Source: Euzebyella saccharophila (GTDB lineage: Bacteria > Bacteroidota > Bacteroidia > Flavobacteriales > Flavobacteriaceae). From it: 64,000 nucleotides of DNA. Made by a program: the position numbers and the translations under genes. Position 1 is the first letter of the stretch; each line of letters starts with the position of its first letter. Location of the stretch: contig NZ_JACYFJ010000003.1 of assembly GCF_014855495.1 (NCBI RefSeq), forward strand, positions 310,001-374,000. Reading direction: 5' to 3'. Below are positions 27,877-37,655 of the stretch, in pieces. Under the pieces are notes generated by a model that saw nothing but the letters and a program-made list of their open reading frames with translations, was not told where the DNA came from and did not search any database.

Positions 27877-28875
27877 ATGCGAGAGGCCGCCTTCGTAAAA
27901 CAAAATAAAGACAAATGGGCAACTTTTGAAAATGCCCTGGCTAAGAAAACGAAGCTTCCACCGGATAAATTGTCCGATCTGTATATTGAAATTACGGACC
28001 ATCTTAGTTATGCCAAAACCTTTTATACGGGCAGCAATACGGAACTATATCTAAACTCCCTTGCCTCACAGGCCCATCAAAAGATTTACAAAACAAAAAA
28101 AGAGCCTAAAAACAGAGTATTTGAGTTTTGGAAAACGGAATTTCCACTGCTTTTCTATTTCTACCAAAGAGAATTGCTCATTGCCTTTTTGGTGTTTGTT
28201 TTTTTTGCCCTTGTGGGAGCTTTTTCTTCTGCTAATGAAGGGGAGTTCGTCCGTTCTATTCTAGGAGATGGTTATGTAAACATGACGTTGGAAAACATTG
28301 AAAAAGGCGACCCCATGGCGGTCTATAAACAAATGGGCGAGTTTAATATGTTTTTAGGAATTACCATCAACAATATTCGTGTGGCTCTTATGGCTTTCTC
28401 CTTTGGAATTTTATTGGGCGTGGGCACCTTGTACATCATGTTACGCAATGGTATTATGTTGGGAAGCTTTCAGTACTTTTTTTATGAAAAAGGTCTGCTC
28501 TGGGAGTCTGCACGAACGATATGGATACATGGTACCATAGAAATTTCGGTCATCATCATTGCCGGCTGCGCAGGACTGGTTTTGGCAAACGGGATGCTTT
28601 TTCCCGGCACCTACACCCGATTGGAATCCTTTAAACGAGGGGTGAAAAACGGACTGAAAATTATGCTGAGTACCGTACCTTTCTTTATAATTGCCGGATT
28701 CTTGGAAGGTTTTGTTACCCGGCACACGGAAATGCCAGATGCCATGGCCGTCCTTATAATTTTGGCATCCTTGGCACTAATTCTGTTTTACTACGTTATA
28801 TATCCAATTCAATTGCACAAAAAAGAACAGAAAAACCACCAACAATTAAAAGACCTAAGGCATTCCCTTTCGTAA
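27877..28875 (+). CDS. Stage II sporulation protein M family membrane protein
   Basis: 332 residues. A soluble N-terminal part (KQNKDKWATFENALAKK..SDLYIEITDHLSYAKTFY) is followed by about five transmembrane segments with the SpoIIM-type core NNIRVALMAFSFGILLGVGTLYIML and IWIHGTIEISVIIIAGCAG. In non-sporulating Bacteroidota this family sits beside RDD proteins and the DUF58/MoxR genes; its role is unknown. First gene of the plus-strand cluster to 34049. Confidence 0.9.
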   Translation: MREAAFVKQNKDKWATFENALAKKTKLPPDKLSDLYIEITDHLSYAKTFYTGSNTELYLNSLASQAHQKIYKTKKEPKNRVFEFWKTEFPLLFYFYQRELLIAFLVFVFFALVGAFSSANEGEFVRSILGDGYVNMTLENIEKGDPMAVYKQMGEFNMFLGITINNIRVALMAFSFGILLGVGTLYIMLRNGIMLGSFQYFFYEKGLLWESARTIWIHGTIEISVIIIAGCAGLVLANGMLFPGTYTRLESFKRGVKNGLKIMLSTVPFFIIAGFLEGFVTRHTEMPDAMAVLIILASLALILFYYVIYPIQLHKKEQKNHQQLKDLRHSLS

Positions 28876-28910
28876 AATTATAATGCCTGGATCAATACCA
28901 TCTTAAATCT

Positions 28911-29777
28911 ATGAAACCATACATTGAATTTAAAAAGCAACGTGAATTGGGTGAAATTCTTTCGGATACTTTCGCCTTCCTCAGAACGGAGTTTAAGCCC
29001 TTTTTTAATACCTTTTTTAGGATTATAGGCCCTTATTTACTGGTCATGATCATTTGTTATTGCTTTTATATGTACCAATTTGGAGATTTTTTCACTTTTG
29101 GTATGGAAAGCGCAGATTCTATAAGTAGCGTACTCCTACTTTTGGTAGTGGGCGGCGCCTTTGTCCTTTCCATGGTTGCCACATATGTCTTGTCCCAAGC
29201 CACTACCTTATTCTACATTAAATCCTATGCCAATAATAAGGGAACTGTAGTTTTTGAGGAAGTGAAAAAAGACGTGTATGCCTCATTTTGGCAGTTTATA
29301 GGTTTGGGTATTTTGGTAGCGCTCTGCGTTGGTGTCGGATTTATGTTCTGTATTATCCCCGGTGTATACCTCTACGTTCCCTTAGTGCTTTCCTTTAGCA
29401 TTATGGTTTTTAATCAAAAAAGTGTATCGGATGCATTTAGCTATAGTTTTACCTTAGTAAAAGATCATTGGTGGATGACTTTTGCCGCACTTTTTGTAGT
29501 TGGCATTATTGTTACGGTTGCCAGTTATGCCTTTGCCATCCCATCTACCATTTATAATTATGCCAAATTGGGAATTCTTTCAGGTGAAATAGATGCTGAA
29601 AACTTTACGGTGGCAGACCCTATTTCCATACTTCTTGGAAGCATAAGCACCCTGGCCCAGTTTCTTTTGAACATCATTTCGGTAGTGGCCGGAGTACTAA
29701 TTTATTTTGACCTCAACGAAAAGAAAAACTTTACCGGAACCTACGAACGTATCCAAAGTTTGGGAGAAACAGAATAA
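28911..29777 (+). CDS. Multi-pass membrane protein of the MoxR/DUF58 cluster
   Basis: 288 residues, about six hydrophobic segments. FKKQRELGEILSDTFAFLRTEFKPFF at the start and the central FCIIPGVYLYVPLVLSFSIMVFNQKSVSDAFSYSFTLVKDHWW resemble the membrane part of glycerophosphoryl-diester phosphodiesterase-type and YciC-like proteins. No enzymatic residues are seen. 35 bases after SpoIIM and 4 before the DUF4129 gene, so co-transcribed. Confidence 0.75.
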   Translation: MKPYIEFKKQRELGEILSDTFAFLRTEFKPFFNTFFRIIGPYLLVMIICYCFYMYQFGDFFTFGMESADSISSVLLLLVVGGAFVLSMVATYVLSQATTLFYIKSYANNKGTVVFEEVKKDVYASFWQFIGLGILVALCVGVGFMFCIIPGVYLYVPLVLSFSIMVFNQKSVSDAFSYSFTLVKDHWWMTFAALFVVGIIVTVASYAFAIPSTIYNYAKLGILSGEIDAENFTVADPISILLGSISTLAQFLLNIISVVAGVLIYFDLNEKKNFTGTYERIQSLGETE

Positions 29778-29781
29778 CTGT

Positions 29782-30510
29782 ATGCATAAATGGCTATTTC
29801 TAATTGCGATATGTACATTTTGTAGCCTTTTTGGGCAACAGGATTCTACCGTAGTTCTTGATAGTTCCCATATCGTAAAAAAAGAAATTACCGAAAGCTT
29901 TCTAGAAAAGTATAGAAATGATAAGGCTTTTAATTATGAGGTCGTAGAGCAAAATCCTACTTGGTCGGATGATTTTAAGACATGGTTGGGCAATGTCATG
30001 CTAAGAATTTTCGAAGCCATTTTTGGAATGGAAAGGGCCTCTGGTATCTTGTCCGTTTTCTTGGAAATCATTCCGTATATTCTTTTGGGTCTTTTGATTT
30101 TTATTCTGATAAAGTTCATCTTACGATTAAATGCCCATACCATCAATACAAAAGGCAAACAAGGCGATGTACTTTTGTCCGAAGAAGAAAGAATTATAAA
30201 AACCGAGGATATTGGCGAGCTTATTGAAAAAGCACTAGCCGAGAAAAATTTTCGCTTGGCCGTTAGATACTATTATCTGCAATCCTTAAAACAATTGAAC
30301 GAAAGGGAATTCATAGATTGGCAACTACAAAAAACCAACAGCGATTATGTTTCCGAAATCACAAAAGTAGACTTAAAACAACAGTTTGCCCATATAACTA
30401 AGCTATACGATTACATCTGGTATGGTGATTTTTTTATAGATGAGCAACGGTTCTTACGAGCGGAAATCTCATTTAAAAACCTTGAAAAAATTGTTTTGAG
30501 GCATGGGTAA
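29782..30510 (+). CDS. DUF4129 domain-containing protein
   Basis: 242 residues from the ATG at 29782. A signal-like N-terminus (MHKWLFLIAICTFCSLFGQ), a periplasmic part, one central transmembrane helix (FLEIIPYILLGLLIFILIKFILRL, about 92-115) and the C-terminal DUF4129 domain (LAEKNFRLAVRYYYLQSLKQLNEREFIDWQLQKTNSDY). DUF4129 is regularly linked to transglutaminase-like or DUF58 genes. It overlaps the next gene by 8 bases. Confidence 0.88.
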   Translation: MHKWLFLIAICTFCSLFGQQDSTVVLDSSHIVKKEITESFLEKYRNDKAFNYEVVEQNPTWSDDFKTWLGNVMLRIFEAIFGMERASGILSVFLEIIPYILLGLLIFILIKFILRLNAHTINTKGKQGDVLLSEEERIIKTEDIGELIEKALAEKNFRLAVRYYYLQSLKQLNEREFIDWQLQKTNSDYVSEITKVDLKQQFAHITKLYDYIWYGDFFIDEQRFLRAEISFKNLEKIVLRHG

Positions 30511-31726
30511 AAGGCTCATCAAATATATAATCCTCATTGTTATCACCGTTGGTGCCCTATTGCTTGCTCAGTATAACAAACCCAAGGAAATCAATTGGTT
30601 ACCGTCTTTTGTAAACGATCACAAGATTCCCTACGGTACCAAAGTTTTTAATGAGTATGTACAGGAGAAATTTAAAAATGTAAAACAGGTAAATGTCCCT
30701 CCTTTTGAGTTTTTGGCACATCAAGATTCTATAAATGGTACGTATGTTTTTATCAATAACGACGTGACTTTTGGTGAGGTTGAATTGCATAGGATTTTGG
30801 ACTGGACCTCCAAAGGTAACTCCCTCTTTATAGCATCCTCTTCCTTTGAGCAGCCATTGTTGGATACCCTGAAGCTAGAAACCAATAATCTCTACAACAG
30901 TTTTGAAAATGGCAAGGCCTATGAGCACCGGTTGGTGAACCCTCAACTTGGTAACAATGCAGCATTCACTTTTGAAAAGGATTCTTACACCACCTATTTT
31001 ACCCAAGATTCTTTACCTGGCCCCATAACTGTTCTGGGTACGGTAAGCGCAAAAAATGACTCCGTTTCCACAAAAGGTCCTAGCGAAAACTATAATGTAA
31101 TCCGAAAAAAATATGGAAAAGGTGAAATTATTTTGAGCACCTTTCCCAAGGCATTTACCAATTACTTTATCTTAAAGGATCATCATAAAGAGTATACAGC
31201 GGGTTTGATTTCCTACTGGGATGAATCCAGATCTTTATACTTGGATAACCATTATAAATCCGGGAAATCCATTTACACCTCTCCCATGTACATCTTTTTG
31301 AATATACGCGAGTTTAAGTGGGCCTATTACCTTGCCCTTTTGGGGGTGTTATTGTATGTAGTGTTTGAGGGCAAGAGAAAACAAAGGGCCATTCCGGTAA
31401 TAGAACCTTTAAAAAACCAGACCTTGGCCTTTACCAGAACCATTGCGGATATGTATTATGAATCTGGTGAAACCAAGGCCATCGCAAAGCACAAAATTGA
31501 CTATTTTTTAGATTATGTTCGCAACCACTTCTATTTTCAAAGTATTGAAAAAACTGAGGATTTTTATCAGAATTTAGCCAGTAGAAGTTCTCATGAAATG
31601 GAAGAAGTAGAACAGCTATTCAACTATATAAATCAAATTGAATCTAAGGAGACCATAACCGATACTGAGCTCCAAAAATTAAATTCGCTCATAGAAAAAT
31701 TTAAGAAGAAAGCCCATGGAAACTAA
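30503..31726 (+). CDS. DUF4350 domain-containing protein
   Basis: 407 residues. An N-terminal anchor (IKYIILIVITVGALLLAQY), a periplasmic DUF4350 domain (LPSFVNDHKIPYGTKVFNEYV...GTYVFINNDVTFGEVELHRILDWTSKGNSLFIASSSF), a second hydrophobic segment at about 272-290 (WAYYLALLGVLLYVVF) and a soluble C-terminal tail. The fold is a GATase-like domain without obvious catalytic residues. It overlaps the MoxR gene by 11 bases, so translation is coupled. Confidence 0.88.
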   Translation: MGKRLIKYIILIVITVGALLLAQYNKPKEINWLPSFVNDHKIPYGTKVFNEYVQEKFKNVKQVNVPPFEFLAHQDSINGTYVFINNDVTFGEVELHRILDWTSKGNSLFIASSSFEQPLLDTLKLETNNLYNSFENGKAYEHRLVNPQLGNNAAFTFEKDSYTTYFTQDSLPGPITVLGTVSAKNDSVSTKGPSENYNVIRKKYGKGEIILSTFPKAFTNYFILKDHHKEYTAGLISYWDESRSLYLDNHYKSGKSIYTSPMYIFLNIREFKWAYYLALLGVLLYVVFEGKRKQRAIPVIEPLKNQTLAFTRTIADMYYESGETKAIAKHKIDYFLDYVRNHFYFQSIEKTEDFYQNLASRSSHEMEEVEQLFNYINQIESKETITDTELQKLNSLIEKFKKKAHGN

Positions 31727-32714
31727 TGACAACACAGATCAGGCCATGAATTTTGATAATAGAATTGACCTTGAAGGCTTAAAAACTTCGGTTGATCAAA
31801 TGAAGCAAGAGCTCAAAAAGGTCATTGTGGGCCAAGAAAATTTTATTGAACTCTTGATTGTCTCCCTTTTGGTAGATGGCCATGTTCTTATTGAGGGTGT
31901 TCCAGGGGTAGCAAAGACCATTACGGCAAAACTTTTCGCAAAAACCCTAAAAACAGAATTCAGCAGAATTCAATTTACACCAGATTTAATGCCCAGTGAT
32001 ATTTTAGGAACTTCTATTTTTAGTGCGAAAACTTCTGAGTTTGAATATAAAAAAGGACCTATTTTTTCCAATATTGTTCTTATTGATGAGATTAACCGGG
32101 CACCGGCAAAAACCCAAGCTGCATTGTTTGAAACCATGGAAGAACGCCAAATAACGATGGACGGCACCACTTACCCCATGGACCGGCCTTTTATGGTGCT
32201 TGCCACCCAAAATCCAGTAGAGCAAGAAGGAACCTACGCCCTGCCCGAAGCGCAATTAGACCGTTTTCTTTTTAAAATAAAGGTGGGCTACCCCTCCGTG
32301 GAGGAAGAAATACGTATCATAGAAACCCATCACCAAAGAAAGGGAACCCAACCCCAAGAACGTATTATGGGCGTTTTGACTCCGGCTCAATTGTTAGAGT
32401 TTAAAGCTAAGATTCAGGAGGTGTTGGTAGAGGAAAAAATCATCAACTACATTGCCCAGATCATCACCAAAACTCGCAACCATCCCCATTTGTACTTGGG
32501 AGGTTCGCCAAGGGCATCGATTGCCACTTTAAATGCGTCAAAGGCTTTTGCTGCTATCAACGGAAGGGATTTTGTGATACCTCAAGATGTAAAAATCGCC
32601 CTAAAACCGGTCCTCAACCACAGGGTTATCCTAACCCCGGAACGCGAGATGGAAGGCATGACCACAGAAAGTGTCATTGATATGATTACAGAATCTGTTG
32701 AGATACCTAGATAA
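31716..32714 (+). CDS. MoxR-family AAA+ ATPase
   Basis: 332 residues. The Walker A is degenerate in form but present as GVPGVAKT (about 63-70), Walker B is NIVLIDEINRAPAK, and QNPVEQEGTYALPEAQLDRFLFKI is the sensor/arginine-finger block of the MoxR class. MoxR ATPases act as chaperones that work with proteins of von Willebrand factor A type encoded nearby. Here the partner is the DUF58 protein 3 bases downstream. Confidence 0.95.
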   Translation: METNDNTDQAMNFDNRIDLEGLKTSVDQMKQELKKVIVGQENFIELLIVSLLVDGHVLIEGVPGVAKTITAKLFAKTLKTEFSRIQFTPDLMPSDILGTSIFSAKTSEFEYKKGPIFSNIVLIDEINRAPAKTQAALFETMEERQITMDGTTYPMDRPFMVLATQNPVEQEGTYALPEAQLDRFLFKIKVGYPSVEEEIRIIETHHQRKGTQPQERIMGVLTPAQLLEFKAKIQEVLVEEKIINYIAQIITKTRNHPHLYLGGSPRASIATLNASKAFAAINGRDFVIPQDVKIALKPVLNHRVILTPEREMEGMTTESVIDMITESVEIPR

Positions 32715-32717
32715 ATC

Positions 32718-34049
32718 ATGGGATTTCTAAAATCGTTTTACATACACCATACGTTTTTTAGATATTTGGCAGTGCTTTCAGGCTGCTTTGTACTGTCTTT
32801 TTGGCTACCCTTTTTATATCCGTTGGCATGGTTGGCCACACTGCTTTTACTGGCCCTTTTCTTGTTTGACGTTTACCTTTTATACGCCCAACCGGAGGCT
32901 ATTAAAGCGGAAAGGTTTGTACCTCAAAAATTGTCCAACAGTGATTATAATTCCATAACCATAAAGTACGGTTCCCGCTATGCTTTTAAGGTGCAACTAC
33001 AAATTATTGATGAATTGCCCGTGCAATTCCAAAAAAGGGATTTTGAGCATGTAGCCTCTCTTACAAAAGCGGAAAACAAGGTTTATGAATACGCGGTAAG
33101 ACCCGTAGAGCGCGGGGAATACGTTTTTGGGAATTTGATGGTATTTGCCTCATCGCCCCTGCGTATTGTAAAAAGAAGGTTCACCTTTCAAAGTGGGCAA
33201 ATGGTTCCTGTTTATCCCAGCATCATTCAGATGCAGCAGTATGATTTTCTATCCATCAGTAATCACCTAACAGAATTCGGTCTAAAAAAATTGAGACGAA
33301 TTGGCCATACCCAAGAATTTGAGCAGATAAAGGAGTACGTTCCAGGAGATGATTTTAGAACCATTAATTGGAAGGCCACGGCCAAACAGAACATGCTAAT
33401 GGTCAATCAATATCAAGATGAACGCTCGCAACCTGTGTATTCCATCATAGATACAGGACGGGTAATGAAAATGCCCTTTAACGGACTTAAATTATTGGAT
33501 TATGCTATTAATGCCACTTTAGCTTTTTCAAATATTGCCTTAAAAAGGCATGACAAAACGGGAATGCTTACTTTCTCCAAAAACATTGAAAATTTTGTAC
33601 CTGCCGTTCAAAAGTTGACCCACCTGAATACTATCCTTGAAAAACTTTATAATATTTCAACCGACTTTACAGATTCTGATTTTGGCCTTCTTTACGGGCA
33701 AATAAAGAGGAAGGTAAGCCATAGAAGCCTTTTAATGCTATACACCAATTTTGAGCATATTTCTGCCCTAAAAAGACAACTCCCCTATTTATTGGCCATA
33801 GCCAAAAAACATGTGTTGGTGGTTATCTTTTTTGAGAATACGGAACTGGAAGGACTTATAGAAAATGATACCCAAAATTTACAGGATATCTATCATAAAA
33901 CCGTTGCAGAAAAGTTTTCGTTGGATAAACGGTTGATGCAAAAGGAGCTTCAGAAGTATGGTATACAGACCATCCTTACCCCACCCGAAAAACTTACCAT
34001 CAATACCATCAACAAATATTTAGAGATTAAGGCAAGAGGGTTAATCTAA
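32718..34049 (+). CDS. DUF58 domain-containing protein
   Basis: 443 residues with two N-terminal transmembrane helices (about 14-32 and 34-55), a beta-rich middle, and the DUF58 core REYVPGDDFRTINWKATAK variant (KEYVPGDDFRTINWKATAKQNMLMVNQY, about 207-234), which has the invariant Arg-x-Ile-Asn-Trp block. The C-terminal part is vWA-like. Usual partner of MoxR. Last gene of the cluster; no clear terminator follows. Confidence 0.93.
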   Translation: MGFLKSFYIHHTFFRYLAVLSGCFVLSFWLPFLYPLAWLATLLLLALFLFDVYLLYAQPEAIKAERFVPQKLSNSDYNSITIKYGSRYAFKVQLQIIDELPVQFQKRDFEHVASLTKAENKVYEYAVRPVERGEYVFGNLMVFASSPLRIVKRRFTFQSGQMVPVYPSIIQMQQYDFLSISNHLTEFGLKKLRRIGHTQEFEQIKEYVPGDDFRTINWKATAKQNMLMVNQYQDERSQPVYSIIDTGRVMKMPFNGLKLLDYAINATLAFSNIALKRHDKTGMLTFSKNIENFVPAVQKLTHLNTILEKLYNISTDFTDSDFGLLYGQIKRKVSHRSLLMLYTNFEHISALKRQLPYLLAIAKKHVLVVIFFENTELEGLIENDTQNLQDIYHKTVAEKFSLDKRLMQKELQKYGIQTILTPPEKLTINTINKYLEIKARGLI

Positions 34050-34361
34050 GTTTTGACCATCTCATTCCACCCTATACTATTCATCAAAATCATTGATATT
34101 TTTACAATTTATCAAGGGTTTTTATAAATTATTCTCAAAACTATATTTTGTTGATAACTTTTGTTTAAAAATTCCTAAAAACGGGGAGGTCTTAGAATTT
34201 CACTATTTCATCGATAAAATGCACGCTGTTAACAAGGCCGTTTTGCAATCAGCTTCCCAATTCCGCAACCAAAAATTACATTTAAATACATAAATTAGCC
34301 CTCCCCCATTTAGATACTTAGGTATCGTTTTTGAACTAACTTATACAAACTCTAAATTGCC
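34050..34361. other. Intergenic stretch, no gene supported
   Basis: AT-rich, with one 66-codon open frame that has no signal, repeat or family sign. The only structure is a small palindrome GATACTTAGGTATC at 34313-34326, about 36 bases before the next ATG. It could be an operator but nothing else supports that. Confidence 0.4.
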
Positions 34362-34910
34362 ATGGGAGTCAACAACTCACCAAACTCAGCTTCTGGGGAA
34401 TACAATCTTTTTTCCAAATGGACTGGCAAAAAGTCCAAATACAAGTATAGGCTTATAGACTATAAGAACAAGCAAGACAAAAAAGACTTTCTATTAAGCG
34501 ATACCAAATGCAATTTGGAGATATTGCCACAAGGCATCATGATCACCGGTAATTTTAAGGAAAAAGAATCCATCATCCCGGTGCTTAAAGATGAAATTGA
34601 ATCTCTTACCCTAATTAGAGGCAAGGAAGTAATCGACACTTTTTATATGTCCCCCATGTACATCATGTCCAAGTTAGGAATTCCCAACAGGGTTTCGAGA
34701 CATTTACAAGTATATCCGTCCGAATATAAAATTGCTGAAACTAGGATTCACATTAAATGTGAGGAGTATCAATTGACTTTGATAACTAGTGGCAGTAGAC
34801 ATTCCAAAATCTTAAGGAACCTAAAAAGATTCGGTTTTGACACCAACTTAAAACTGGTTGAAAAACCCCGGCTTAATCTATTGCAATACAGACGGGCACT
34901 AGATCTATAA
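34362..34910 (+). CDS. Hypothetical protein
   Basis: 182 residues, no signal peptide or membrane segment. Basic (many Lys and Arg), with predicted beta strands in the middle (CNLEILPQGIMITGNFKEKESIIPVLKDEIESLTLIRGKEVIDTFYMS) and a helical, basic C-terminus (HSKILRNLKRFGFDTNLKLVEKPRLNLLQYRRALDL). I do not recognise the family. Stands alone between the DUF58 cluster and a DUF3500 gene. Confidence 0.65.
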   Translation: MGVNNSPNSASGEYNLFSKWTGKKSKYKYRLIDYKNKQDKKDFLLSDTKCNLEILPQGIMITGNFKEKESIIPVLKDEIESLTLIRGKEVIDTFYMSPMYIMSKLGIPNRVSRHLQVYPSEYKIAETRIHIKCEEYQLTLITSGSRHSKILRNLKRFGFDTNLKLVEKPRLNLLQYRRALDL

Positions 34911-35027
34911 CAATCTGTTACAATTTTATGATTGGAGAAACTTTAGGCCATTTCAAATCGCCTAAATATTTGATATAGCGAAAATTGTACTATCTTTTGG
35001 GACCATTTACCAAAGTACCATCCAACC

Positions 35028-36044
35028 ATGAAATTAAAAGTATACTTTTCCTTTGCCCTGCTCCTTTTTACTTTTCAAGGTGTAAAAGCACAAGATTTGC
35101 ACCATTTGGCCCAAGACTTTTTGGCAACCCTGTCTACTGACCTTAGGGAAAAAACAGTTTTTGAACTTAGTTCAGAAGAAAGAAAAAATTTCTTTTACAC
35201 TCCGGTATACCGAAAAGGGACTACTTTCAATGACTATAATAAAGAACAGACCGCGGCCGCACTTACGTTGTTAAAAGCGTCTATAAGCGAAAACGCCTTT
35301 GAAAAAACAAAGGAGATCATGGATTTGGAAAAAATCCTGATCGTATTGGAAAACAATCCTAAAATGCCGGATGGCAGCCCTAAGCGCGACCCGTTAAATT
35401 ACCATTTTTGGATCTTTGGTAATCCAGAAAAGGATCACTATTGGGGTTGGCGTTTTGAAGGTCACCACATTTCCCTCAATTTTGTAGCATCCGAAGGTAG
35501 TTTGGTCTCCAGTACACCTTTCTTTCTTGGCACCAACCCCGGCAGGGTCTTGGAAGGTGAACAGAAAGGACATGAAGTTCTAAAACTAGAAACGGACTAT
35601 GGCTATGCCATGGTGAACTCATTGACCCCACAACAGCTGGAAGTGGCAAGATATTCAGAAACGGCCCCTGTAGATATGTTTACAAGCAACCATTCCAAAG
35701 CTGAACGATTGGCACATACCGGTATACAATATGCCGACTTAACCGGTGAACAAAAAAAGCTTTTTGATCGCCTTTTACAGTTGTACCTAGATAACTACGA
35801 AAAGAAATTTTCCAAAAAGGCGAAGGACAAGATTGAAAAAGAAGGCCGGGATGAACTTTATTTTGCGTGGGCCGGAAGTTTGGAACGTGGCCAAGGACAT
35901 TATTACAGTATTCAAGGGAAAACCCTTTTAATTGAATATGACAATACCCAAAACAATAACAACCATGTGCATACCGTAGTACGTGATTTGGAGAATGACT
36001 TTGGAGATGACCTTTTACAGGACCACTACGACCATGACCACTAA
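35028..36044 (+). CDS. DUF3500 domain-containing exported protein
   Basis: 338 residues with a signal peptide (VYFSFALLLFTFQGVKAQ). The DUF3500 signature is seen in NYHFWIFGNPEKDHYWGWRFEGHHISLNF (about 124-152), FFLGTNPGRVLEGEQKGHEVL, and the C-terminal FAWAGSLERGQGHYYSIQGKTLLIEYDNTQNNNNHVHTVVRDLENDFG. The conserved His residues and the Asp/Asn-rich turn suggest a metal site. No function is established. The end is His/Asp-rich (QDHYDHDH). Confidence 0.9.
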   Translation: MKLKVYFSFALLLFTFQGVKAQDLHHLAQDFLATLSTDLREKTVFELSSEERKNFFYTPVYRKGTTFNDYNKEQTAAALTLLKASISENAFEKTKEIMDLEKILIVLENNPKMPDGSPKRDPLNYHFWIFGNPEKDHYWGWRFEGHHISLNFVASEGSLVSSTPFFLGTNPGRVLEGEQKGHEVLKLETDYGYAMVNSLTPQQLEVARYSETAPVDMFTSNHSKAERLAHTGIQYADLTGEQKKLFDRLLQLYLDNYEKKFSKKAKDKIEKEGRDELYFAWAGSLERGQGHYYSIQGKTLLIEYDNTQNNNNHVHTVVRDLENDFGDDLLQDHYDHDH

Positions 36045-36128
36045 AACAGGTATGTTTACTTGCAACCGCCTTTAGTATTTACAATTAAATCCGTTAGCTT
36101 TAAAAAAAGAAACTAGGAATACGCTAAC

Positions 36129-37553
36129 ATGGAGCAAAGGGTACGGCATCAAAAATTCTATAGTCTTGGAATTTGTCTTTGGTCCCTAGTACTGTTTTTA
36201 AGTGCTTTTATAGGAGTACTCTTCCTTATCTTCCAAGCCAAAACATCTTACTTTAACACCTATTCCTATTGGCTAATCGGCTATGGCCTCATTTTCGCCA
36301 CATCACAGCTAATACAAATAAACTACTACCTTTCTAAAAAACAGTATTGGGCCATCGTGGCCTGTGCCAGTTACCTGATAGCTTCTTTGGCACTGTTTAC
36401 CGTTACTTATTTTATGGTTACTTCCCAACGTTTAGAGCGTTTTCACCTGAGTATTCAAAACTTAATGCTACTTTCCGTCATTTTTTACGGACTCGTTTTA
36501 ATTGTATCCGTAACCAGGAAAAAGAAATGGTTACAAATAGCAGGTTGGTCCCTTCTACTAATTGGAATTGCCTACCTAACCCTTTTTTATGCGAAGAACT
36601 TCAGCTCGAGTTTTGAACTTAAATTAAAGATGACCAAAGCCATCCACATTATCTCCTTGTTAAGTAGTTTGGTGGCTATTCCCTTTATCTTACATTTTAG
36701 AAAGGAATTAAAAACACTAAGAACAACCGAAGCGCATTCCTTTTCAAAGTCCTTTAAAGGAGTTATGGGTCTACTGGTCGCCCTAGCCTTAGTGGGTTCC
36801 CTTTTTTTAATCAAAGATGTGGTATCAAATACATTGCGACAACCAACTCCCACAACCAAACAACTGGAAATTGCTTCGGCTTTTAAAGCCTTTACGTATA
36901 CCAATACCAAGGGACAAAAATTGCCGTATCGTCTGCTATTGCCATCAGATTACCAACCAAATAACAACTATCCATTGGCCATATGTTTACATCACGGGGG
37001 AGGAAACGGTACCGATAATGTTCGCCAGGTAGAAGCCTCCATGTTTGCCAGAACCTTGGCCACACCTGAAAATCAGCAAAAATTTCCTGCCATTGTATTC
37101 GTGCCACAAGCCCCACCGGGATCCTGTTTTGGCGGTATTCCCGAATATGAGGATATCAGCCCCCTTGTCATGGAAGCTATCAAAGAAATTGAAGCTACTT
37201 ACTCGGTAGACACCCATAGGCGCTACGTCATGGGAATGAGCCTGGGTGGTTTTGGAACATGGACATTGATCGGCAACCATCCTCAACTGTTTGCCGCCGC
37301 CATGCCCGTTTGTGGAGGTGGCGACCCCGCAAAAGCTGAACATATGCTGCAAACGCCTATTTGGGCCTTTCACGGGGCGGAAGACCAAAATGTCCCTGTA
37401 CAACTATCGCAAGATATGGTCAATGCCATTCGTGAAATAGGAGGCCAACCCAAATACACTGAGTACGAAAATGTGGGCCACAACGTCTGGAACCACGTGG
37501 AAAAGACCCCCGGAAAATTGGAATGGATTTTTGACCAATCACTAGCGAACTAA
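36129..37553 (+). CDS. Alpha/beta-hydrolase esterase with membrane N-terminus
   Basis: 474 residues. The first 235 residues hold about six hydrophobic segments. The C-terminal part (about 245-474) is an alpha/beta hydrolase of the phospholipase/carboxylesterase group: the oxyanion region CLHHGGGNG, the nucleophile elbow MGMSLGGFGTW (Ser371), Asp419 in GAEDQNVP and His451 in NVGHNVW. The fusion of a multi-pass membrane domain with a secreted-type esterase is uncommon; the catalytic part would face the periplasm. Substrate unknown. Confidence 0.85.
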   Translation: MEQRVRHQKFYSLGICLWSLVLFLSAFIGVLFLIFQAKTSYFNTYSYWLIGYGLIFATSQLIQINYYLSKKQYWAIVACASYLIASLALFTVTYFMVTSQRLERFHLSIQNLMLLSVIFYGLVLIVSVTRKKKWLQIAGWSLLLIGIAYLTLFYAKNFSSSFELKLKMTKAIHIISLLSSLVAIPFILHFRKELKTLRTTEAHSFSKSFKGVMGLLVALALVGSLFLIKDVVSNTLRQPTPTTKQLEIASAFKAFTYTNTKGQKLPYRLLLPSDYQPNNNYPLAICLHHGGGNGTDNVRQVEASMFARTLATPENQQKFPAIVFVPQAPPGSCFGGIPEYEDISPLVMEAIKEIEATYSVDTHRRYVMGMSLGGFGTWTLIGNHPQLFAAAMPVCGGGDPAKAEHMLQTPIWAFHGAEDQNVPVQLSQDMVNAIREIGGQPKYTEYENVGHNVWNHVEKTPGKLEWIFDQSLAN

Positions 37554-37592
37554 ACTTTTTCCAAAAATTTTCAGTTTTTAAAAATACCCCTG

Positions 37593-37624
37593 ACATATTT
37601 TGACATATGCCCCCGCTACTTTTG
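37593..37624 (+). promoter_or_regulatory. Putative VOC promoter with direct-repeat operator
   Basis: TACTTTTG at 37617-37624 matches the -7 box. Just upstream are two copies of TGACATAT separated by two Ts (TGACATATTTTGACATATG, from 37591), bounded by C-runs. The repeat would overlap the -33 region and so could be a repressor site; the WYL-type regulator encoded two genes on is a candidate. Confidence 0.45.
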
Positions 37625-37655
37625 GTGCATTGATAATCCTAAAACATACAACATC

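Noticed and set aside
34093-34293. 66-codon plus-strand open frame
   Set aside because: No signal, family pattern or operon context; composition looks non-coding.
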